A DNA stretch of 64,000 nucleotides from JABMQB01 sp963677475 (GTDB lineage Bacteria > Bacteroidota > Bacteroidia > Bacteroidales > Prolixibacteraceae). Positions 34,535 to 43,254 of the stretch are shown one piece after another. The DNA lies in NCBI GenBank assembly GCA_963677475.2, contig CAXXQD010000022.1, positions 248,001 to 312,000 of the forward strand. The letters run 5' to 3'. Position numbers and translations under genes: made by a program. The notes beneath the pieces are model-generated. The model saw only the letters and a list, made by a program, of their open reading frames with translations, was not told the DNA's origin and searched no databases. Within the stretch, counting starts at the first letter, position 1; the number at the start of each line of letters is the position of its first letter.

Positions 34535-35533
34535 CTACTTAATATACTTTTTAAAACCATCCGACATATAAACTTTATTGGTGTCGATTGAATCGGCATA
34601 GATAAAATACACTTCCAATCCTAATTCCGGAACATTTTCGAGCAAAGACTTACCTTTTTCCAAGCCCATGACCATAAACGCTGTGGCAAATGCATCCGCA
34701 GTCATACAATCATCGGCAACCACCGTTGCACTCAATATGCTATGCTGTACCGGATAGCCGGATTTTGGATCGATGGTATGCGCATATTTTTTTCCATTTT
34801 CAATGTAAAAGTTTCTGTAATTGCCCGATGTGGCCATGCCTTTGTTCTGCAATTTTAGTACATCCTGCAATTCGGATTGATTTGGGACTACACTATCAAC
34901 GGGTTTTAGGATACCGATACTCCAGTCGTTTCCTTTGGCATTTTTGCCATGAGCTACAACCTCGCCCCCAATTTCAACCATGTAATTTGTACATCCTTTT
35001 TCTGCCAGCAAATTTCCTATGACATCGCAGGTATATCCTTTGGCAATTGCACTGGCATCGAGCATTGTGTGTGGATTTTCTTTGATGATTTTCGATCCTT
35101 CTATTGATATTTTCTGATATCCCACCGTTTTTATTAGGCTATCAATAAGTTTGTCGGTAATAATTTCTTTATGTTTAAACCCGAACCCCCAGGCATTCAC
35201 CATAGGTGCAACTGTAAAATCAAAGGCACCATCGGTAATTTGTGCTATTTCTTTTCCCCGTTTAAAAACATCAATAAAGTATTGATCAGGAATGACCTCA
35301 ATGTTTTGGTTAACTTTTGAAATTATCGAAGTCTCGATAAATGGGGAAAGCGAGTTCCCAAGTTCACGGAAAGCTGCTTCAATATCTTTTTGGTAATCTT
35401 TCCCAGTGGGGCTTTCGTATTTAATAGTATAAATGGTTCCATAAACAAACCCCTGGTTTTCAATGAATTTGCTTTTCGGGGTACACGAAATCAGAAACAC
35501 AAATGCAATGGCAATGAATGACTTAAAAGACAT
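34535..35533 (-). CDS. apbE: FAD:protein FMN transferase (lipoprotein)
   Basis: ApbE attaches FMN covalently to Ser/Thr of exported or membrane flavoproteins such as NqrB and NqrC. The 332-residue protein has a lipoprotein signal (FVFLISC, Cys 17), then VYGTIYTIKYES, TDGAFDFTVAPMVNAWGFG, LDASAIAKGYTCDVIGNLL, VEIGGEVVAHGKN and HTIDPKSGYPVQ, with the Mg-binding Asp/Thr near TADAFATAFMVMG. The likely clients are nqrB and nqrC, 13-16 kb away in this window. It is the last gene of a four-gene minus-strand run, 36 nt after the outer-membrane protein gene. Confidence 0.95.
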   Translation of the reverse strand: MSFKSFIAIAFVFLISCTPKSKFIENQGFVYGTIYTIKYESPTGKDYQKDIEAAFRELGNSLSPFIETSIISKVNQNIEVIPDQYFIDVFKRGKEIAQITDGAFDFTVAPMVNAWGFGFKHKEIITDKLIDSLIKTVGYQKISIEGSKIIKENPHTMLDASAIAKGYTCDVIGNLLAEKGCTNYMVEIGGEVVAHGKNAKGNDWSIGILKPVDSVVPNQSELQDVLKLQNKGMATSGNYRNFYIENGKKYAHTIDPKSGYPVQHSILSATVVADDCMTADAFATAFMVMGLEKGKSLLENVPELGLEVYFIYADSIDTNKVYMSDGFKKYIK

Positions 35534-35569
35534 TTGAAATTGGATTTAAAATAGGTTTCAAAAATAGGA

Positions 35570-36628
35570 CTATTTTCTAAATTTTTGCAGGAATTCAGTT
35601 GGAGGGGAAAGAAATAACGAAACACTAAAATACTTTGCACCCCTCACGGTTGATTTAATAATGTAGTTGTTGTCGGGTTTCGGAAGGCTGCTTCCTTTGG
35701 AGAAGTTACTTTCAGAAAGGTTAAAATTAATGCTTTTTGAGTAGCCAATTTTTGCCTCTGCCCATATCCACTTGCTGATTTTATGGCTCACCCCTCCGGA
35801 AATAAGGATGCTTGATTTTCGAAGCTGTAAACTTTCAACACCGCTGAGGATAGAATTACCGAGGTGTATGGTATAACTGTCGCCGGTAACTTTTGCGGAT
35901 GCATCAATAAAAAAAATTCTGGTTAACCATTTTCCAAATCCGTATCCTTTGGGGCAAAATTGCATCGATGCCATAGTTGTTAGTAAAACGCTGTGACCAA
36001 ATAAAGGCAGGATAAACCGAAGGTGTTCCAAATTGGTAGCCATAATACATTCCAAAGGCATAAAATAGGTCATCATTTTTTTTTGATGGCATAAGCTGCG
36101 GCAAACGATGATTTTAAATATTTTCCCATCGGGAAATCTTCGTAATTCCAAAAAATCCCCTGCCATTGTCATGCTCCCCCTTAAAATCAAGGATTTGTTG
36201 CCTTTTAGGCGGATCATCCCATTCAGGGTCCCTCCAAAGGTTTTTAAGTCACGATCATTTAAACTGGCATAAAGTGGATAATCAATATTTTCATCCCCAT
36301 CGAAATAAATTTCTTCACTGCTATAATTCAGGCTTCCTGTTAATATAAATTTTTGCTTGTTAAAAACCGGGAATTTAAGGTCTATTGCATTTGCTTGATT
36401 GGACTTTATTTCGGAGGATCCGTCTCCAATTTCATTGATGGTTGATTTTGAGTTTATCCCATAATCAAGTGTTGCGCTCCTTTGATAGGAGAGAAAGTGT
36501 ATTGGCGGATTGGTTTTACAACGGGGCACCCAAAAATCTTTGGGTAAAATTTCCTGACTAAAAGTGTTTGATGCAACTATAAAGCATAAAAATGTTACAA
36601 TATATTTCACGAACAATATAGGTTTCAA
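35570..36628 (-). CDS. Outer-membrane protein (DUF6268-like) with three cancelling frameshifts
   Basis: The open frame encodes 352 residues with a signal peptide (to about 24, SNTFSQ) and barrel-like strands. The middle does not fit: between about residues 168 and 239 the frame reads Cys/Met-rich, non-barrel sequence, while the other frames carry natural continuations (SSFAAAYAIKK in one, NDDLFYAFGMYYGYQFGTP in the next). Removing one base at each of the homopolymers 36121-36124 (T4), 36076-36084 (T9) and 35909-35916 (A8) gives one smooth protein of about 351 residues, GKYLKSSFAAAYAIKKNDD through QNFFIDASAKV. Three +1 insertions restore the frame, so the ORF looks intact. DUF6268 membership is my best guess. 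It starts 10 nt downstream of the histidine phosphatase gene. Confidence 0.65.
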   Translation of the reverse strand: MKPILFVKYIVTFLCFIVASNTFSQEILPKDFWVPRCKTNPPIHFLSYQRSATLDYGINSKSTINEIGDGSSEIKSNQANAIDLKFPVFNKQKFILTGSLNYSSEEIYFDGDENIDYPLYASLNDRDLKTFGGTLNGMIRLKGNKSLILRGSMTMAGDFLELRRFPDGKIFKIIVCRSLCHQKKMMTYFMPLECIMATNLEHLRFILPLFGHSVLLTTMASMQFCPKGYGFGKWLTRIFFIDASAKVTGDSYTIHLGNSILSGVESLQLRKSSILISGGVSHKISKWIWAEAKIGYSKSINFNLSESNFSKGSSLPKPDNNYIIKSTVRGAKYFSVSLFLSPPTEFLQKFRK

Positions 36629-36637
36629 TGTTATTAT

Positions 36638-37264
36638 TTATTTTTCCAACACAAATGCCCCAAGGTTCTTTAAGCCATGGTCTTTTCTGAGTTTCCATCC
36701 TCTTTTAACCAATTGGTTTTTAATATTTCTATTTAAAAAACCATGACTGACCAAAACAACCTGGTTTTCAGTCTCCGATTTTTGCTCAAGGAAAAGAACG
36801 CATTTTTGTACCCTTTGTTTTGCCTCCTTATAACTTTCGGCATTATTTCTTTTCCTTCCCATTAACCAAGATACCCTTGAGAAAGTGCTCCAGGCTTTAA
36901 ATGGTAAAACCAATGGTAGCCTTACAACAGATAATCCAAATTCATTAAACAAAGGAGACGAAATATACTGGACCGAATCGCCAAATAATTTTGCTGCAGT
37001 TGCCATTGATCTATACAGGGTACTGGTATAAATGGTTTTTGAACTTATAGGAGGGAGCTTTGCCAAAACAGTGTCGGCATTGAAATTTACAATGTTGGCT
37101 GTGTCGTATGCCTGCACAAAACCCATGGCCTTTTTAGGTCCCATTATTCCGGACACATGCATATCGACTTGTGCATGGCGGATTAAGATGATCTCTTGCG
37201 CAAAGCATTGTGATCCAAAGTTAATTCCAAAAAACAGAATGGTGATGGTGAGGATTTTTCTCAA
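36638..37264 (-). CDS. Exported histidine-phosphatase-family protein
   Basis: The 208-residue protein has a signal peptide (to about QCFA, residue 22) and a histidine phosphatase fold: LIRHAQVD holds the phospho-accepting His (with Ala for the usual Gly in RHG) and VLVSHGFLNRNI the second His; YTSTLYRSMATA supplies the phosphate-binding Arg. It should remove phosphate from a periplasmic or surface substrate, unknown. Its ATG overlaps the stop of the upstream 1212-residue gene by 4 nt, so the two are translationally coupled. Confidence 0.85.
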   Translation of the reverse strand: MRKILTITILFFGINFGSQCFAQEIILIRHAQVDMHVSGIMGPKKAMGFVQAYDTANIVNFNADTVLAKLPPISSKTIYTSTLYRSMATAAKLFGDSVQYISSPLFNEFGLSVVRLPLVLPFKAWSTFSRVSWLMGRKRNNAESYKEAKQRVQKCVLFLEQKSETENQVVLVSHGFLNRNIKNQLVKRGWKLRKDHGLKNLGAFVLEK

Positions 37265-40200
37265 AACAGGTAACTAAAATTAAATTGGAATAAATTATCT
37301 TCAACACTCTTGTTATAGGTAGCCGATAACAGTGCCATTTTAAATGGCGACACCCATATTCCCAAACCATAGCCATCGTGCCACTTCGAACTACCCTCAT
37401 CGTCAATCCACACCCGGCCAACATCATTAAATACGAGCATTCCCATTTCCCCTGTTATCAAATAATTATGAAAGTCAATGAGTTTTATACGTGCTTCAGT
37501 ATTCAGATATATGCTTTCTTCTCCGTAAAACCGGGTCTTTCTATAGCCCCTTAAATTTGTTGTGCCACCAAGCTTCGCAGCTTCGTAAAAAACAAAATCC
37601 CCAAAATTCTTTTCGCCTCCAAAACGGAAGGCAAACACAGTTCTTGGATATTTGTGTAGGCTATAGTAGCCGCTAAAATACGCATTTAGTTTGCCAAAGT
37701 TAGCGGCGTCACCTTTAATATTGACATATTTTGATGCATTTCCATAAATTTCAATTCCGCGGGTTGGCATGAAGTCTTTATCAATATTTCGATAAAGATA
37801 CTCTGCATTAAAAACCAGAAACTTTTTATCGGTTAAATCACTTTCGCTTAATTGGTTTGTCCCGAGTTGTGAGATAAACCTGCCTTCCGTTTTTTCTGTG
37901 TCGGTTAATTGCCACGAAACACCAATTCCTACTTTATGTTCATCAATCGGATGGTCTTCCCCTTTTTCATCATCCGAGTAGCGGGTCCATGTGGTTTTCC
38001 CAAACCTTTTCTGGAGTTTTCCCTGAAGGTAATATTGTTTTTGACGAAGCTTAAAGTAGTTTTTACCATCAATGTCGATTGTATTGATAGTTGAGTTTCC
38101 CAAACCAAAATAGTTCGATATTTTAGGCGATTTTATTCCTGCTTCGTAGATAAAATCCAAGCCGTTGGTGGTTGAGTAAGTCTCAAATTTATAGCTGGCA
38201 TTAAAAGCCGATGTCCGGGCGGCATAATTGGCAACATAGGTTGATGTGTTTTCGCGCCTGAATTTATGGACCTTACTGGAAGCACCGCCTCCAAGGAAAA
38301 TGCCATCATCCACGTTATAACCAAGTGATAGGACAGGTGTAACCACATCGTATTTAAACGATTTGCGGTCGTAATCGTGTATGATTTTATTGTTGGTCAA
38401 TATGGATTTTGTTTCGTTTTTTTCTTTCACTTTTGTGCTTTTCCGAAGGTCATAGGTGATATTCTTTTTTCGTAATCCCTTTACTTTTGATTTGTCTGTA
38501 ATTTTATCCTTATCCTGTCCGCCTATGATCCGGATGATAGGACCTTTATCGACTTTGCCTTTAATTTCAAATTTATCTTCACCATCCATTCCATAGCAAA
38601 GAATTTCTTTGGTTTCATTGGTTAAAAAGGTTCGTTTAAAAATTTTATTGCCTTTTTTCCCTTTGTCTTTTATATGCCATACCGATATTTTTGTATGCAT
38701 ATCATCTTCCCTGTCTATTTCAAATAAATCTCCCCTTTCGGTTCCAACAATGGTTACTTTTTCTGACAGGAACTCATATAGCTCCCGAGCCATTTCCTTC
38801 ATATATTTCTTACGTTCAAGAAGAATAGATTCAATGGTATCTGCACATAGAGGTTCTATTTCATCTGGAAATTCAAGCATGGACTGATGGATCACTTCCG
38901 GGGTCATCCGTTCAACAAGGGTGTCACTCATTTCCGACCAATCTGACCATTCCATTTGATTCAGGAAAGAGCGGTCGAAATACCTGGCATTAAATGACAA
39001 GCCCTTAACATTGCTGGTTCTTGCCTGAAAGTTTTGGATTTTAGGCATCAACCATTTGCGGCTTGCAATTTTGGGGATAATCCCCTGGTTAACGAAAAAA
39101 GTTTGGTCCCTGTCGCGCGGTATTGGGCGGTATTTGGTTTCCCCTTTCTTTTTAAACGAAGCCCACCTCCATTGGTCGTCGTGACGGTCCCAATCATTTA
39201 AGTAAATATCTAGCAAACGTGCTCTTAACACTGCTTTTTGGTCAACTTGATAATCTTCACTTTCCAATGTCTTTTCAATTACTTCATCGGTATTCACTAC
39301 ATCTTTTGAATTACCAAAATTTGGCATTGATGAGCAATTTCCGGCTGGGCGTTCTTCATATAAAAATAATCCGCCTTTCAGGTCTGCTTTATATTGTTTT
39401 AGCAACGGATCGTCGGGAACATAAACGATGCTTGGATTGGTGTGGTATACACCGGCTGCATCGGCAAGTTTTGCTGCCGGTAATGCTGCATAAGGGTTCG
39501 AAGCGGAAATCTGGTCCTGGACAATATCAACCGCAAAGGTATTTTCCATTTCTTCGGGGAGGGCACCTTCGGCATATTTTTCCAACGAACGCAAAACATA
39601 TTGTTGTCCGTCTTTATTTTCCATGCGGATGGATTTGGTTTGCATTCCGCCACCACGCTTAAGTATTTCAAGTCCTCCTTTTTCTTCAGCAATGTTAAAA
39701 ATTGGCGCTTCAATTGGGGTTGCCCAAACATCACGATAGTTTTTGCCCATCCATTTTTCGTAGGATTTTCCAGCCTGGTATTGTTTGCTTGCAAAAGCTG
39801 TCTTTGTTTTTGAAGTGAAGAGCTCCTCCCGTTCAATTTTCAGTTGTTCTTCATCTTTAAAGTCTTTTTGAAAAAGAACCTTTGAAAAGGCAGGTTTGTT
39901 GGGACCTTTTGCTAAAGTAAAAAAGTTCAGTACCACGTCGCCATTATCCATTTGGTCTATCCTGGCAATTCCTGCACCTGAATTTCCAAATTCCGTTTTG
40001 CTTTTCCGTACATACGATTGTTTGCTTAACGAACCACTTATAACCTGGTGGTAATTTCCCTGCTTAAAGTATTGTAGGCTATTTTCGTGTGCCGAAGCAT
40101 AAATTAAGTTAGGAAACTCATTAAAAAGTGTATTTAATTGTTTCGATAAGTCTTTGTACTCGGGGTGAGCTAAGTCCTGCCTTCCGCCAATCGCATTTTT

Positions 40201-40899
40201 ATAAAAAGAGTATGGAAATCCGATAAGCCCGATCGGGAAAGGCAACTTTCCCCCCAACGGACCAAAAGACTTAACCGGATGGTGCCCGGCAACAATTACT
40301 GTTTTGTGCTCATTTCTCCGAAGTGCATCCTGCAACCAAATATAAACGTCCCTCATATTTTCAATGCCACATTTAGCAAATCTTGTGTCGTTGGGGTGAA
40401 GCCACCATTGGGTATCAATAAGTATGATTGTAATATTATCAGTTAACGCAACTTCCAAAGGGCCAGGGCAGCCCCAGTCGGTCGTAAAGGTTGTTTGTCC
40501 TTCAAAATCCTTACGAATGTATTTGTGAATATCCTTGGTGTTTTTTTTACCATCACTTTTCTCACTTAACCATTCCTTCGGACCATTTGCAAAAAATAAT
40601 TCCGTAGAATCCTTCGGGTTTATCTTTGGGTAAAGAGTAATTTGTTTTTTTCTTTTTTCGTCCTGAATGGTTTCTGTAATGGAAGAGAAATTACCCAGAT
40701 AAATAAATGCTGAATTTTGTTTTTCATGCATTAGTTCCTGGATGAAAGCATCAATTTCCTGTGAAGGTTCGCCAGATAAGGTATTCCCTGCCAGGAAAAT
40801 ACTTGTTTGGATTTTGTTCTGGGAGATTGATCTTAAACTTATAATAAAACTCAGAAATACTACAAAGAGTATGATCTTCCGTAGGCTATAAACCGTCAT
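37261..40899 (-). CDS. Metallophosphoesterase-like / kinase-like / outer-membrane barrel fusion
   Basis: The 1212-residue protein has a signal segment (about 5-24), an N-terminal calcineurin-like phosphoesterase fold (about 30-345), a middle domain (about 380-720) and a C-terminal Omp85/surface-antigen-type barrel (about 840-1212, ending FQFNFSYLF). Phosphoesterase context motifs remain (GCPGPLEV, IDTQWWLHP, AGHHPVKSFGPLGG) but the metal ligands are changed: GDAG-type motif is AGNT (Asn39), GDN is GNF (70-71), GNHDW is NGPKEW (105-110) and GHEHN is AHENS (270-274). The middle domain has YVLRSLEK, LNDWDRHDDQW (568-575) and IPRDRDQTF (593-601), reminiscent of CotH/HipA-type kinase catalytic and Mg loops; this is inference. 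It heads an operon with the histidine phosphatase, outer-membrane protein and apbE genes. Confidence 0.8.
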   Translation of the reverse strand: MTVYSLRKIILFVVFLSFIISLRSISQNKIQTSIFLAGNTLSGEPSQEIDAFIQELMHEKQNSAFIYLGNFSSITETIQDEKRKKQITLYPKINPKDSTELFFANGPKEWLSEKSDGKKNTKDIHKYIRKDFEGQTTFTTDWGCPGPLEVALTDNITIILIDTQWWLHPNDTRFAKCGIENMRDVYIWLQDALRRNEHKTVIVAGHHPVKSFGPLGGKLPFPIGLIGFPYSFYKNAIGGRQDLAHPEYKDLSKQLNTLFNEFPNLIYASAHENSLQYFKQGNYHQVISGSLSKQSYVRKSKTEFGNSGAGIARIDQMDNGDVVLNFFTLAKGPNKPAFSKVLFQKDFKDEEQLKIEREELFTSKTKTAFASKQYQAGKSYEKWMGKNYRDVWATPIEAPIFNIAEEKGGLEILKRGGGMQTKSIRMENKDGQQYVLRSLEKYAEGALPEEMENTFAVDIVQDQISASNPYAALPAAKLADAAGVYHTNPSIVYVPDDPLLKQYKADLKGGLFLYEERPAGNCSSMPNFGNSKDVVNTDEVIEKTLESEDYQVDQKAVLRARLLDIYLNDWDRHDDQWRWASFKKKGETKYRPIPRDRDQTFFVNQGIIPKIASRKWLMPKIQNFQARTSNVKGLSFNARYFDRSFLNQMEWSDWSEMSDTLVERMTPEVIHQSMLEFPDEIEPLCADTIESILLERKKYMKEMARELYEFLSEKVTIVGTERGDLFEIDREDDMHTKISVWHIKDKGKKGNKIFKRTFLTNETKEILCYGMDGEDKFEIKGKVDKGPIIRIIGGQDKDKITDKSKVKGLRKKNITYDLRKSTKVKEKNETKSILTNNKIIHDYDRKSFKYDVVTPVLSLGYNVDDGIFLGGGASSKVHKFRRENTSTYVANYAARTSAFNASYKFETYSTTNGLDFIYEAGIKSPKISNYFGLGNSTINTIDIDGKNYFKLRQKQYYLQGKLQKRFGKTTWTRYSDDEKGEDHPIDEHKVGIGVSWQLTDTEKTEGRFISQLGTNQLSESDLTDKKFLVFNAEYLYRNIDKDFMPTRGIEIYGNASKYVNIKGDAANFGKLNAYFSGYYSLHKYPRTVFAFRFGGEKNFGDFVFYEAAKLGGTTNLRGYRKTRFYGEESIYLNTEARIKLIDFHNYLITGEMGMLVFNDVGRVWIDDEGSSKWHDGYGLGIWVSPFKMALLSATYNKSVEDNLFQFNFSYLF

Positions 40900-41032
40900 A
40901 AAGGAATTTTAATATCTGATAAAAATAGTTAATTTTATTTTTTAGAAAAAATTAACAAATATTCTTCGAATATAAACGTTACTTTGAATACAAGACGAAA
41001 AAGTCGTTTGTTTTGGAATAAAATGTGTAAAG

Positions 41033-42184
41033 ATGAGCATATTACGAGAGGTTGAAGAGTTTGTTATAAGGTATTCGGAAGAGCATATCCCCGAGTCGTT
41101 TGTTTATCATTCCATTGAGCATTCAAGGTTTGTTGCCAACATGGTTTCAACTATTGCAGAGGCAGAAAGGCTTGATAAAAAAAATATGGAAATTGTGATT
41201 ATAGCGGCATGGTTTCATGATTTAGGGTATTCTAAATCACATGATGATCATGAAGAAGAAGGCTGCAAAATTACCCGAGAATTTTTAGAAGCGAAGAATC
41301 TGGATGATGATTTTATTGTTCAGGTAGAAAAGTGTATCCGAGCCACAAAACTTGGGGTTGAGCCCGAAACCTTGAATGAAAAAATATTATCAGATGCCGA
41401 TCTTTCGCATGCCGGGAAAGGAAATTTCATGGAGCTTTCGGACCTTTACAGAAAGGAGGTTTGCAATTTTGAGGAAGGAAAATGTTCCAAACTGGGATAT
41501 TGGGAAAAAACGCTCAATTTTCTGAATTCTATTACTTTTCATACCAATTATGCAAAAGAACATTTGGATAAGGTAAAAACCGAGAATATTGAAAAAGTAC
41601 AAAAGAGGATAAAAAAAATTAAAATGAATAAAAAAGCCGAAAAGGAAGCAAAGGCACTCAAATCGACTGCGAGAGGGACTGAAACTGTTTTTCGCCTGAC
41701 TGCCAGAAACCAAATTAACCTGAGTTCAATTGCCGATAACAAAGCAAACATTATGCTAACGATCAATTCTGTTTTGGTTTCTGTTTTGGTTAGCACAAGT
41801 GCCATTAACCTGGAGCGCGATTTTAGCCTTTTAATTCCCGGTCTTATTCTGGTTGTTTCTTGTTTAATATCCTTAGTATTTGCAATCCTATCGGTACGTC
41901 CGAAGGTTTCGTCAGGGCGGTTTTCAGAAGACGATATCAAAAAGAAAGATGTGAACCTTTTATTTTTTGGGAATTTCTATAATATGGGTTATCCGAAATA
42001 TGAAGATGCCGTAAAGGAAATGATTGGCGATTATGATTTTCTGTATAATAACCTAATTAAGGATCAATATAGTTTGGGAAAAGTACTTTCAAAAAAGTAC
42101 AGATTACTGACACTCGCCTATAATTTCTTTATGTTCGGCTTTATCCTCTCCGTGGTTACATTTTTTATCTTTTTCTTGTTTTGA
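41033..42184 (+). CDS. HD phosphohydrolase domain fused to a Pycsar TM-effector (DUF5706) domain
   Basis: The 383-residue protein has an HD domain (about 1-200) with His30 in YHSIEHS, His62-Asp63 in AAWFHDLGY and Asp121/Asp123 in LSDADLSH, so the hydrolase site looks intact. A charged linker (about 190-215) leads to the PycTM/DUF5706 domain: TARNQINLSSIADNKANIML, two membrane helices at about 237-287, a soluble part, and a third helix at the extreme C-terminus (about 358-383). In Pycsar immunity such TM effectors respond to cyclic CMP/UMP and damage the membrane. Here the effector carries an HD domain, a fold that often cleaves nucleotides or cyclic nucleotides. The cyclase gene follows directly. 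Whether this is defence or a signalling pair is not known. Confidence 0.88.
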   Translation: MSILREVEEFVIRYSEEHIPESFVYHSIEHSRFVANMVSTIAEAERLDKKNMEIVIIAAWFHDLGYSKSHDDHEEEGCKITREFLEAKNLDDDFIVQVEKCIRATKLGVEPETLNEKILSDADLSHAGKGNFMELSDLYRKEVCNFEEGKCSKLGYWEKTLNFLNSITFHTNYAKEHLDKVKTENIEKVQKRIKKIKMNKKAEKEAKALKSTARGTETVFRLTARNQINLSSIADNKANIMLTINSVLVSVLVSTSAINLERDFSLLIPGLILVVSCLISLVFAILSVRPKVSSGRFSEDDIKKKDVNLLFFGNFYNMGYPKYEDAVKEMIGDYDFLYNNLIKDQYSLGKVLSKKYRLLTLAYNFFMFGFILSVVTFFIFFLF

Positions 42185-42219
42185 TTTTTAAGCATCACAA
42201 AAAATCTGAACTGAAATTC

Positions 42220-43254
42220 ATGAAAAAAGAAAAGTGTAGGAGAGGGGGCTCAAAACTCCGGTACCGAATTCAGTATTTAATTTACACCATAGTTTTTTGG
42301 AATATTGCAATCAGGCTTGCGATATTTTTAAGGTTTTTGGGATATGGCGATACCGATGTACGGCAGGACATGTCGAAGGGCTTGGTTATGTTTCAGGATC
42401 AAATTCTATGGGCTTCCTTAATTGTGACTTCATTTGCAATTATAAGTTGGGCACTTAATAGTTTTGTATTTGAGCGTATTTCCCGAAGAAATGATGTAAG
42501 GAAGGTTTTGGCAAGTGTGTTTATTATCGATACATTTATTTTTTTGTTGTTGGGACTTGGATTAGGAATGGCGCATTACACGATTGAGAGTGGGCTTACT
42601 TTACAACAGGCGTTTTCAAGGATGGAGGATTTCTTTTTTAATCCGACAATCCTGTTTTTCCTCATCGTAATTTTCATTGTGAGTTTTGTCTTTCAGCTTC
42701 TGATTACTTTCTTTCAGCAGGTTGGTCAAGGGGTTTTATGGAAACTAATGGTTGGTTATTACCGAAAACCAAGGGAAGAAAATAAAATATTCCTGTTTCT
42801 TGATTTGCAATCTTCCACCGCGTGTGCAGAAAAGTTGGGGCATTCGCGCTACAGTGATTTTCTTCAGGAATGTTTCGGGTTGTTAACCGATCCCTTGTTG
42901 TTTAGTTTTGGTAAGGTTTATCAATATGTTGGTGATGAAGTTGTGGTTACCTGGGATGCAAAAAGGAGAAATAATTACAAACGGGCGGTTGACTTTTATT
43001 TTATGTATGCGAAGGAAATTGAAAAACGGAAGGTGCATTTTGAAAAACGTTACGGCATCGTTCCTTATTTTACTGCATCTATCAATTCAGGAAAAGTAAT
43101 GGCTGCCGAAGTTGGGCAAATAAAGCACGAGTTGGCGTTTCATGGCGACGTTTTAAATACTGCAGCACGCATTCAAAAACAATGTAAAAGATACGGAAAA
43201 GCCACTATTGGCCACCGAAAAGTTTATTCGCATGTTGGCAAAAACACAGTCTGA
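42220..43254 (+). CDS. Membrane class III nucleotide cyclase, 3' end frameshifted
   Basis: From ATG 42220 the frame has four membrane helices (about 17-38, 61-83, 97-118, 141-165) and a class III cyclase domain (about 188-327). Metal-binding Asp195 (FLDLQSST) and Asp239 (YVGDEVV) are present, as are Asn313 and Arg317 (VLNTAARI); the usual base-reading Lys is Gln235, so the nucleotide cannot be called. A TTG at 42181 would overlap the HD-PycTM stop (TTGA) and add 13 residues; ATG 42220 is preferred. The frame ends early at 43254 with a nonsense tail. Removing one A from 43197-43200 continues it as GKPLLATEKFIRMLAKTQ to a stop at 43328-43330, giving a normal 369-residue protein. Either a sequencing error or a recent inactivating insertion. 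Confidence 0.85.
   Translation: MKKEKCRRGGSKLRYRIQYLIYTIVFWNIAIRLAIFLRFLGYGDTDVRQDMSKGLVMFQDQILWASLIVTSFAIISWALNSFVFERISRRNDVRKVLASVFIIDTFIFLLLGLGLGMAHYTIESGLTLQQAFSRMEDFFFNPTILFFLIVIFIVSFVFQLLITFFQQVGQGVLWKLMVGYYRKPREENKIFLFLDLQSSTACAEKLGHSRYSDFLQECFGLLTDPLLFSFGKVYQYVGDEVVVTWDAKRRNNYKRAVDFYFMYAKEIEKRKVHFEKRYGIVPYFTASINSGKVMAAEVGQIKHELAFHGDVLNTAARIQKQCKRYGKATIGHRKVYSHVGKNTV

Noticed and set aside
39219..39836. Overlapping frames of 145-147 codons within the 1212-residue fusion gene
   Set aside because: They lie inside a continuous, homologous minus-strand gene and have no protein-like composition of their own.
42181..42219. TTG start of the cyclase overlapping the HD-PycTM stop
   Set aside because: Not excluded, but the added 13 residues have no family similarity and ATG 42220 lies shortly before the first helix.
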